Assembly: GCF_002803845.1 (NCBI RefSeq)
Contig: NZ_CP024985.1
Location: 8,505,501 to 8,569,500, forward strand
Reading direction: 5' to 3'
DNA length: 64,000 nt
Origin: Streptomyces lavendulae subsp. lavendulae
GTDB lineage: Bacteria; Actinomycetota; Actinomycetes; Streptomycetales; Streptomycetaceae
The notes beneath the pieces were generated by a model. It did no database searches. It was given only the letters and a program-made list of their open reading frames with translations, and had not been told where the DNA came from. Numbering within the stretch: position 1 is the first letter of the stretch; each line of letters starts with the position of its first letter. The position numbers were made by a program, and so were the translations under genes. Below, in pieces: positions 43,555 to 50,659 of this stretch.

Positions 43555-44898
43555 CTACCGCTGCGGCGGGGCGTAGACCCCACCGCCCAGGACGGCGTGG
43601 TGCGGCCACTGGCTCTCGTACCAGCGGCGGTGTTCGCGGAACGTCATTCTGGGCGTGGCCACCACCAGTCGTTCGTCCACGTATCGGCGCAACTCCTCAA
43701 TTCGGTCCGCGAGTTCCATGTCGTCGTTCCCGCTCACCAGCATCAGGCCGAGGCTCTGCCCATGGAACTGGAACGATTCCGGCAGCGAGCTGCCGATCGG
43801 GTGCTCGTACCGGGCGTACTCGACACCCGGCAGCTCCTCGAGCTCTTCGACCGACGGATAGCCGAGGATGGTGCCGGGGCGGCCAACCACGTGGGTGTGG
43901 CCGATGGCCCCCGGCCGTACCTTGACGTCGAGTTCCGGCCGCTTGCCGAGGGCGCACAACACGCCGCATTCGGCCAGGTCGACGTTGAACTTGTACAGCA
44001 CCTGCTCCTCGGTGAGGCCACCGCCGCGTCGGGCCGCGCACTCACCGAAGCTCAACGTCCCCTTGGCCGCGTCGTGGAACAGCTCCATGTGGAACACGCC
44101 CGAGGTCATGCCGAGTGCCTCCACAGCGCCCCGCACCATCGGACCCGCCAGGTCGTACGCCCAGCTCTCGGCCTGCGGGTCCATGGCGCGCACCCACAGC
44201 GGCCGCTGTCCGCGCATCGCGTCGAGGCAGGGTTCGCCGTACTTGCCCAAAGCGAAGAAGAGCACTTCGCCGTCGAACACCACGCCGTCGGCGATCCATT
44301 CCTCTCCCTCCATGTACTCCTCCAGGAGGAAGGTACGCCGGTCCAGCTGCCCGGACCGGAACTCGCGGCTGAGCTCCTCCAGGCCCGCATGGTCGGAGAC
44401 GGTGGCCGTGTAGCCGGTGCCGCCGTAGGAAAGGGGCTTGAGCACGGAACGCGCGAACGGCGTGTCGGCGAGGTGGCCGACGTCGTGGATGTCGTCGATG
44501 ACGATGGTGGCCGCAGTGGACAGACCGGCCTCCCGGACCCGGGACTTCTGCAGGGCCTTGTCCCGGAAGTGGAGGGCGACCACCGGATCGATGCCGGAGC
44601 AACCGAGCTGCCGCGCGATCAGGCCGGCGGTGACGAGGCCGAATTCCTCGCCGGAGTGCACGGCGCTGAAGCGGTGCTCGCCGAGTCCTGCCCGGTAGAG
44701 GGTACCGAGGACGGATTCGGCGTTGCCCGTGTCGTCCGCCCTCAGGATCCGGACCCCTTCCTCCGGGACCGTCGGGCCGAAGTCCCAGGGCTCGGGGGCG
44801 CACAGGGCGACGGTCTCCGCGGCGTGCCGCTGACAGGCACGCAGCACGTACCGGTCGACGCCGAGGTTGAGTATCGAGGTGTCCTGCCGTTCGGGCAT
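43555..44898 (-). CDS. ATP-grasp ligase of the NRPS cluster
   Basis: 447 residues. ATP-grasp features in order: HFRDKALQKSRVREAGLSTA (preATP-grasp/lysine), ARSVLKPLSYGGTGYTATV (lysine plus Gly-rich loop), FLLEEYMEGEEWIADGVVFD, and GVFHMELFHDAAKGTLSFGE followed by CAARRGGG, which holds the Mg-ATP acidic residues. Enzymes of this type activate a carboxylate as acyl phosphate and join it to an amine, often forming a dipeptide or capping an amino acid. It is the last gene of the leftward operon, 114 bases after the oxygenase. GGAG lies before the ATG. It may add an amino acid to the NRPS product or make an unusual building block. Confidence 0.8.
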   Translation of the reverse strand: MPERQDTSILNLGVDRYVLRACQRHAAETVALCAPEPWDFGPTVPEEGVRILRADDTGNAESVLGTLYRAGLGEHRFSAVHSGEEFGLVTAGLIARQLGCSGIDPVVALHFRDKALQKSRVREAGLSTAATIVIDDIHDVGHLADTPFARSVLKPLSYGGTGYTATVSDHAGLEELSREFRSGQLDRRTFLLEEYMEGEEWIADGVVFDGEVLFFALGKYGEPCLDAMRGQRPLWVRAMDPQAESWAYDLAGPMVRGAVEALGMTSGVFHMELFHDAAKGTLSFGECAARRGGGLTEEQVLYKFNVDLAECGVLCALGKRPELDVKVRPGAIGHTHVVGRPGTILGYPSVEELEELPGVEYARYEHPIGSSLPESFQFHGQSLGLMLVSGNDDMELADRIEELRRYVDERLVVATPRMTFREHRRWYESQWPHHAVLGGGVYAPPQR

Positions 44899-45012
44899 GG
44901 CGGTGCTTCTCCAGACTGCGCGGTGTGCGGGAGGCGTGAGGATGTGGTGCTCTGGGTCGTGGTGGTCCTCACAGGCCTTGAGGGACCTGGAGGGCCTTGA
45001 TCGGCCGCCGGA

Positions 45013-46005
45013 TCATGCGGGGACTGTGGCACGGGTGACCTGGGTGCGGTAGCTGCCGTGGCGGTACCGGAACTCGGCATGCCGGACTCCGTCACGGAAG
45101 GCGAACGCCACGGTCCGCTCCTCGCTCCAGCACTGGTAGCGAAACTCGTCTCCCCCGATGTGTTCCAGGACGGCGTCCGGCTCGCCCTCGGCGACCAGGA
45201 CCAGCTTTCCTTCCCGGATGACGAGTTCGCCGACCGCGTCGGGTCGGCTCGGGTCGGCCCATTCGGCGCTGCTCGGCGGGTCGGCGTACGGAAGGAGGAA
45301 GGCGGCCGGAACGGACAGCGGACCGGTGAGGCGCGCCAGGTCCTCAGGGGCGGCCGGTACGGCCGCTGCCCGGTGCATCACTTCCGAGATGTCCAGGAGC
45401 GCATGCTGCTCGGCGGGGAAGAGTTCCAGGAGCGCGGGGTCGCAGAAGCAGTCGATGACGAGGTGGACCCGCGGCCGGTCGCCGTTGTTGTAGAGGTGGT
45501 GGGGTCGTCCGAAGTTCGCGTACCACAGCTCACCGGGCTGCCAGCGCTGCTCGGCTCCGTTGACGACGAGCACGGCTTCGTCGTTGGTCGTGATGGGCAT
45601 GTGCAGCCGGGCCCAGCCAACGGGCAGGCCGTAGGGATAGTCGGTGTGCTCCCCGACCGAGGCCCCCGGTTCGAGGGACATGTACCGAACAGCGCGCAGT
45701 GTCAGGCCGAGACCGGACAGCACGGACGCCGTGTAGGGGACCCTCGCCATGAACGGGGTGTCGGCATAGTCGGCGAGGCCGGGGCCACCTGCGTCGGTCC
45801 GGGCGGGGTCGCCGTCGGGGCCGCGCAGCGAGAGCACCCGCCATCCCTTGTACTCGTCCTCGATGATCGTGCCGGCGTCGAAGGTGGCTTGCGGGCTGAA
45901 CCGGGCGCCGAGGGAGAACAGCTCCTGCTGGAGCCGTTCGGGGTCTGCGCCGGGGAGCAGCCTGACGACATCGGGGAGGGTGGCGTGGGCGGTGCTGTTG
46001 GTCAT
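45013..46005 (-). CDS. Aspartyl/asparaginyl beta-hydroxylase-like oxygenase
   Basis: 330 residues from ATG 46005. The Fe/2-oxoglutarate core is seen as LRAVRYMSLEPGASVGEHTD (ligands His120 and Asp122), WARLHMPITTNDEAVLVVNG, PGELWYANFGRPHHLYNNGD and RPRVHLVIDC (His181). This is the double-stranded beta-helix of Asp/Asn hydroxylases. About 140 C-terminal residues form a second, strand-rich region. The gene starts 17 bases after the C-A-PCP synthetase stop and so is co-translated; it probably hydroxylates an amino acid or carrier-bound residue of the same pathway. Substrate unknown. Confidence 0.8.
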   Translation of the reverse strand: MTNSTAHATLPDVVRLLPGADPERLQQELFSLGARFSPQATFDAGTIIEDEYKGWRVLSLRGPDGDPARTDAGGPGLADYADTPFMARVPYTASVLSGLGLTLRAVRYMSLEPGASVGEHTDYPYGLPVGWARLHMPITTNDEAVLVVNGAEQRWQPGELWYANFGRPHHLYNNGDRPRVHLVIDCFCDPALLELFPAEQHALLDISEVMHRAAAVPAAPEDLARLTGPLSVPAAFLLPYADPPSSAEWADPSRPDAVGELVIREGKLVLVAEGEPDAVLEHIGGDEFRYQCWSEERTVAFAFRDGVRHAEFRYRHGSYRTQVTRATVPA

Positions 46006-46021
46006 GGAGAGGGTTCGTCCT

Positions 46022-49000
46022 TCACTGTTCGGTGGCGGGACCGGGGGCGAGTACGGCGGCCAGGGCTTTCGCGGTCGGTGTGCGGTACAGCTCTCGCATC
46101 GGTACGGGGGGCAGTCCCTGTTCCCGGACCACCGCAGCTGCGCGTACCGCCTGCAGTGAGTTGCCACCCAGCTCGAAGAAGTTGTCGTCCGGACCGACGG
46201 GCACGCCGAGTACCTGCTCCCACACCTGAGCGAGCGCGGTCGCGAGATCTGCGGCGGGGTGTTCCCGAGTCGACGGTCCGGGCGGGCAGGCGGCGGAAGG
46301 CGACGACGGAACCGGGGCTGTCTCGGGCGCAGGCAGCGCACGCATGTCGACCTTGCCGTTGACCGTGAGGGGCAGGGTCGACAACACGGTGACCCCTGTC
46401 GGCAGCATGAACTCCGGCAGGGACCGGGTCGCCCGTCGGCGGACGGCGGACGGGTCCAGGGAGGCGCCCTCCGCAGCCACCACGTAGGCGTCGATGCGCA
46501 CGTCGGCGGCGGCGCCGCCTGGCCGGTCGCCGTTCAGGACCACGACGGCAGCGCCCACGTCAGGGTCGTTGAGCAGGACTGAGCGGATCTCGTCCAGTTC
46601 GATCCGGAAGCCGCGCAGTTTCACCTGGCTGTCCAGCCGGCCCAGGTGTTCGAGGGTTCCGTCCGGGCGGAGTCGGCCGAGGTCCCCACTGCGGTACATG
46701 AGCCCCCCATGGTAGGGGTCGGGCACGAAACGCTCACTGGTCAGTTCGGGCCGGTTCCAGTAGCCGAGTGCCACCCCGGCCCCGGCCACGTGGATCTCAC
46801 CGGGTGCCCCGTACGGCAGCGGTCGTCCGCTCGGGTCGAGCACGTACACCCGCCAGCCGGGCAGGGGCCGCCCGACCGAACGGGATCCGGTGAGGGCGTC
46901 CCTGCGGTGCACCTCGTGGGCGGTGACGTGGACCGTGGTCTCAGTGATCCCGAACATGTTGACCAGGCGACAGCGGGTCTCAGGGTACCGGTCGAACCAG
47001 CGGGGGAGCGGGGCGGTGTCGAGGGGCTCACCACCGAAGACGACGAGACGCAGCGGCAGTTCCGCCCGATGCCGGAGGTCCGCCTCGGCCAGCTGGCCGA
47101 ATGCGGAGGGGGTCTGGCTGAGCACCGTCACGCCTTCTCGCACCAGGAGCGCGCGGAAGTCGTCCGGAGTACGGCTCACCCAGTACGGAACGACGACCAG
47201 CCGGGCACCAGTGAGCAGTGCGCCCCACATCTCCCAGACCGAGAAGTCGAAGGCACTGGAATGGAAGAGGGTCCAGACGTCATCGGGGCCGAGCCGGAAC
47301 CCGTCGCGGGTGGCGTCGAGCAGGGCGGTCACGTTGTGGTGCGGGATGACGACGCCTTTGGGGCGGCCGGTGGACCCGGAGGTGTAGATGATGTACGCGG
47401 CGGTGTCCGGTCCCCGGACGGGGTCCGGCGGGGCGGGCGCGTCGGCTCCGGCAGCCGCGAGCGCTGCGGGTGCCAGCAGGCGGCGGTCTTCAGCGCCCGG
47501 TATGGCCGGTAGCTCGGTGATGATCAAGTCCAGGCCGGCGTCATGCGCGGTGGCGGCGAGCCGGGCGGCCGGATAGGCCGGATCCATGGGTACGTACACG
47601 GCGTCGGCGAGCAGCACTGCGAGCAGGGTCACGACGAGTTCGGCGGACCGTTCCAGGCAGACGCCGACGTGGTCGCCGGGTCGGACGCCCCGGGAGACCA
47701 GGCCGGCCGCGAGCCGCCGGGCACGGGCGAGCAGTTCGCCGTAAGTGAGCCGTTCCTCCTCGTAGGTCACGGCGACGGCGTCGGGGGCGGCCGTGGCCCG
47801 CTCCGTGAAGAGGGTGTCGATCCGCACCTCGCGGTGTGGTGACCGCGGAGCGCCGTCCGCCGTTCCACCCGGTGCGGTGAGCGAGCGCCGCTCATCAGGA
47901 CCCACGGGGTCGATGTGCTGGGGGAGCGTGCCGGGCGCGGCAGTGGCGACGGCCTCGTACGTGCGGGCGACGTGCTCGGAGAAGCGCCGTGCGGAGTCCG
48001 CGTCGATCTCGGTGCGGTGGTAGTGGGTTTCCAGCCACAAGCCGGCGTCGGCACCGCGGCGGGGTACCAGGGTGAGGGGGAAGGGTGCGCTGTGGCAGGG
48101 AACCTGCCCCTCGTCCGTCTCGGGCAGGAGACCGACCAGGACCCGGCCGCCTGCCTCGCGGGTCAGGGCGGTGTAGACGGCGGCGTCGCAGCGCAGGGAC
48201 GGGTCGCGCAACTGCTGCCGGACGGAACCGACCAGGCCGGGCACGTCCTCGGCCCCCGAGAGGGCGGGTGCGACCAGTGTGGTGAAGTCGTGGGCACCGA
48301 GGGCCCGCGGCAGGCGGCCGGGATCGGGTGCGACCGCTGCCAGCAGGGGCCGCTCCTGGCCCTCGTAGCGGCCGAGCACAAGGGCGGCAGCTACGGCCAG
48401 GATCGCCGAGACGGTGGAGGACCCTGCCGTCCTCGGCCCGGGCGGAGTCGTCTGGAGGGGGACGCTCAGCACTGCGGTACGGGCCACGGCGTCGGTCGCG
48501 TCGGCCGGGAGGGGGATACCGGGTGAGGCCCAGCCGGGGCGCTGGGAGAGCTCCGCGGAGCTCCAGACGTCCCAGATGGCGGAGCCGGGGCCGGCCGGCG
48601 GCGGCAGGAGGGCGTCCTGATGCCGCAGCTGCCGCCGTACCGCGCTTCGCGCGGCGGTCGATCCGCCTTCTGGTCCGTCCTCCCGGGCCGTCGCCCCGAC
48701 CACCTCGTCGGCGATGAGGCGCAGTGCGCGGGCATCCAGCCTCGACCGGTGTGCGGACAGGACGAGTTCGGTCGGCCCGTCGGTGTGGCACAGCAGCACG
48801 GCGCGCGGCTGTGCGGCGGTCGGGTCAACCGGGCGGGCCAGTTCGGCCTGGAGACGGCGGCGGGCAGGGGGCGCGCCCCACGGGTGTGGCACGTCCTCTC
48901 TCCAGAGTCCCGCTGGGAGCAGTGGGGTCAGGTCGTTCGCACCAGCGTCGTGGGGAAGCGTCACGTGCAACGAGTGGCTGTGGACTGAGAAGTGCTCCCC

Positions 49001-49036
49001 GGCCGGTGGCAGCTGGGAGCTTCGATGAGCAGGCAC
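46022..49036 (-). CDS. NRPS: degenerate C - A - PCP
   Basis: 1004 residues from GTG 49036, with GGAG upstream. Residues about 20-400 are a condensation-like domain whose HHxxxDG motif reads HRSRLDA (96-102), so the second, catalytic His is Arg. The adenylation domain (about 405-900) is complete: YIIYTSGSTGRPKG near 547, FHSSAFDFSVWEMWG, NMFGITETTVHVT near 692, and LPLTVNGKVDM near 887. Pocket residues read D-F-W-S-V-G-M-V-H, close to threonine-activating domains (D-F-W-N-I-G-M-V-H), so a Thr-like amino acid is my best guess. The carrier domain follows (DNFFELGGNSLQAV, Ser near 957). There is no epimerase or thioesterase. It heads the leftward operon. Confidence 0.9.
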   Translation of the reverse strand: MPAHRSSQLPPAGEHFSVHSHSLHVTLPHDAGANDLTPLLPAGLWREDVPHPWGAPPARRRLQAELARPVDPTAAQPRAVLLCHTDGPTELVLSAHRSRLDARALRLIADEVVGATAREDGPEGGSTAARSAVRRQLRHQDALLPPPAGPGSAIWDVWSSAELSQRPGWASPGIPLPADATDAVARTAVLSVPLQTTPPGPRTAGSSTVSAILAVAAALVLGRYEGQERPLLAAVAPDPGRLPRALGAHDFTTLVAPALSGAEDVPGLVGSVRQQLRDPSLRCDAAVYTALTREAGGRVLVGLLPETDEGQVPCHSAPFPLTLVPRRGADAGLWLETHYHRTEIDADSARRFSEHVARTYEAVATAAPGTLPQHIDPVGPDERRSLTAPGGTADGAPRSPHREVRIDTLFTERATAAPDAVAVTYEEERLTYGELLARARRLAAGLVSRGVRPGDHVGVCLERSAELVVTLLAVLLADAVYVPMDPAYPAARLAATAHDAGLDLIITELPAIPGAEDRRLLAPAALAAAGADAPAPPDPVRGPDTAAYIIYTSGSTGRPKGVVIPHHNVTALLDATRDGFRLGPDDVWTLFHSSAFDFSVWEMWGALLTGARLVVVPYWVSRTPDDFRALLVREGVTVLSQTPSAFGQLAEADLRHRAELPLRLVVFGGEPLDTAPLPRWFDRYPETRCRLVNMFGITETTVHVTAHEVHRRDALTGSRSVGRPLPGWRVYVLDPSGRPLPYGAPGEIHVAGAGVALGYWNRPELTSERFVPDPYHGGLMYRSGDLGRLRPDGTLEHLGRLDSQVKLRGFRIELDEIRSVLLNDPDVGAAVVVLNGDRPGGAAADVRIDAYVVAAEGASLDPSAVRRRATRSLPEFMLPTGVTVLSTLPLTVNGKVDMRALPAPETAPVPSSPSAACPPGPSTREHPAADLATALAQVWEQVLGVPVGPDDNFFELGGNSLQAVRAAAVVREQGLPPVPMRELYRTPTAKALAAVLAPGPATEQ

Positions 49037-49074
49037 GACCGAACTCCAGAAGTGATCAAGGTCGGGGCCGGTTG

Positions 49075-49104
49075 ATTATCAAGAGGATTTCCGGCTGACG
49101 TCAA
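49075..49104 (-). promoter_or_regulatory. Candidate promoter of the leftward NRPS operon
   Basis: On the minus strand, TTGACG (49104-49099) is separated by 18 bases from GATAAT (49080-49075); each box matches the sigma-70 consensus at five of six positions. Transcription would start near 49068, about 32 bases before the GTG at 49036. This is unusually good for Streptomyces. Confidence 0.55.
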
Positions 49105-49237
49105 GGGCTCGGATCGGCTGGTTTCGATGTGGCTGAAATTCTCTCCACGGGGAACCCGGCCATCCGGATGGCGCTTTCTTTATCTCGGATTCAAGCCCGA
49201 CATACCGGGCGGTACGTCGAGTGTGACCTAGGCTACA

Positions 49238-49267
49238 TTGATCTTCGAGCGAGGCTCTGGGCAGGAT
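49238..49267 (+). promoter_or_regulatory. Candidate promoter of the rightward NRPS operon
   Basis: TTGATC (49238-49243), an 18-base spacer and CAGGAT (49262-49267) on the plus strand would start transcription about 80 bases before the MbtH-like gene. The match is weaker than on the other strand. Two TCGAG heptamers (49217 and 49245) lie upstream or within it; their spacing does not fit known SARP sites. Confidence 0.3.
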
Positions 49268-49355
49268 GAAGCTGCACTTCAGCGGCGCTTTGCCGAAGAT
49301 CTGCAGTCCTGGCGTCGTCGCGGCGAACTGCCGTGGACCACAAAGAGATGGGAAA

Positions 49356-49571
49356 ATGATGCCCCTTAATCCCTTTGAGGCCGAAGCTTCAGGGACATTC
49401 CACGTACTGGTAAATTCCGAGGATCAGTATTCTCTGTGGCCGTCGTGGGTTGAAATTCCGTCTGGCTGGAAGTCTGTCGCAGAAGGGTCGAGGGGAGACT
49501 GCCTCGCCCATATCGAGAGCCGGTGGACCGATATGAGGCCGGCAGCGCTAGCCAACGCCCAGAACGGCTGA
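49356..49571 (+). CDS. MbtH-like protein
   Basis: 71 residues starting MMPLNPFEAEASGTFHVLVN and continuing EDQYSLWPSWVEIPSGWKSV and CLAHIESRWTDMRPAAL. All signature positions of the MbtH family are present (NxExQxSLWP, PxGW, CLxxIExxWTDMRP). MbtH proteins bind adenylation domains and make them soluble or active. It is first in the rightward operon and likely serves one or more of the four A domains here. The start at 49356 is chosen because family homology begins at its NPFE motif. Confidence 0.9.
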   Translation: MMPLNPFEAEASGTFHVLVNSEDQYSLWPSWVEIPSGWKSVAEGSRGDCLAHIESRWTDMRPAALANAQNG

Positions 49572-49644
49572 CTTCGGTCGCGTCTGACGGCCCGGCCGTA
49601 TTCCAGTTCTTCAGTGCAAACCACCGGCAGGGGGTCGGTTCACC

Positions 49645-50658
49645 GTGTCCGAAGGCGCATATCTGCCTTCCGTCCCGTTCGACGAATACATCCGCACCGT
49701 AGCGGCGGAGCATCCGCGGCTCCACACTCTGCTCGACCTCGATCGCGCCCGATCGACTGACATCCTGTCGGCTCTGGAGCTCCTCACCAACGAGTTCGAC
49801 TCCGACGAGACCGGACGCGGAGACTCCTACCGGCGCGCGCAGCAGGACGTGTACGTCCGCTGGACGGGTGCCGCCCAGCTGCTCGCCCTGGCAACCCCGG
49901 GGGACGCGGACGGAGACGTGACCGTCCTCGACGTACTCGGCGGAGACGGCACCATCGCCCGGGCCGTCGCCGGGCGCGCCCACAGCGACGTCGCCAAGCT
50001 GAACATCGTCACCGGTGACATCTCGGGCCGGATGGTCGCCCAGGCGCTGGAGCACGGTCTGCCCGCAGTGCGTCAGGCAGCCGAGGCGCTGCTCCTGCGT
50101 GACGGATCCGTCGACGCGGCCCTTCTCGCGTACGGCACCCACCACATCGCCCCCGCGGACCGGGGCAGGGCCGCCGCCGAGGCCGTCCGGGTCGTGAGGC
50201 CCGGAGGCCGGGTCGTCCTGCACGACTTCGATGAGACCAGCCCCATGGCACGGTTCTTCACCGAGGCCGTCCACACCCATTCGCCTACCGGCCACGACTA
50301 CCGGCACTTCAGCCGGGAGGAGCTGACGGACATCTTCGCAGGTCTTCCGGTATCGGTCCGCGTCGTGGACGTCTACGACCCGCTGATTGTCCGCGGCGCC
50401 ACCGCCGAGGACGCGCGCGACCGGATGTGCGATTACGTCGCCGACATGTACGGTATTCGGACCTACTTCTCCGGTCAGCGAACTCCCGCCCAGGCCTGGG
50501 ACCTTCTCTCCGATTTCTTCGACCACTCGGCCTATCTTGAACGGCTTTCCTCACCTCCCGAGTGCCCGGTGCGCCCGGTAGTCCGTGAAGTCGACGGTGG
50601 ATTCGCGGCCGAGGTGCCGCGGGTCGCGATCGTGGCCCTGGCCCGGAAGGCGGTCTGA
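49645..50658 (+). CDS. Class I SAM-dependent methyltransferase
   Basis: 337 residues from GTG 49645. The first 90 residues are helical; the SAM fold starts at VTVLDVLGGDGTIARAVAG (motif I), then NIVTGDISGRMVAQALEHGL, DAALLAYGTHHIAPADRG and VRPGGRVVLHDFDETSPMAR. About 140 C-terminal residues follow (DRMCDYVADMYGIRTYFSGQ). It ends one base before the start of the next NRPS gene, so the two are co-translated. It probably methylates a free precursor amino acid (C- or O-methylation), since a carrier-bound methyltransferase is already built into the next protein. Confidence 0.8.
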   Translation: MSEGAYLPSVPFDEYIRTVAAEHPRLHTLLDLDRARSTDILSALELLTNEFDSDETGRGDSYRRAQQDVYVRWTGAAQLLALATPGDADGDVTVLDVLGGDGTIARAVAGRAHSDVAKLNIVTGDISGRMVAQALEHGLPAVRQAAEALLLRDGSVDAALLAYGTHHIAPADRGRAAAEAVRVVRPGGRVVLHDFDETSPMARFFTEAVHTHSPTGHDYRHFSREELTDIFAGLPVSVRVVDVYDPLIVRGATAEDARDRMCDYVADMYGIRTYFSGQRTPAQAWDLLSDFFDHSAYLERLSSPPECPVRPVVREVDGGFAAEVPRVAIVALARKAV

Positions 50659-50659
50659 G

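Noticed and set aside
49217..49251. Two TCGAG heptamers upstream of the MbtH-like gene as a SARP-regulator site
   Set aside because: Start-to-start spacing is 28 bases rather than the usual 22, and there are only two copies. No SARP gene is visible in the window.
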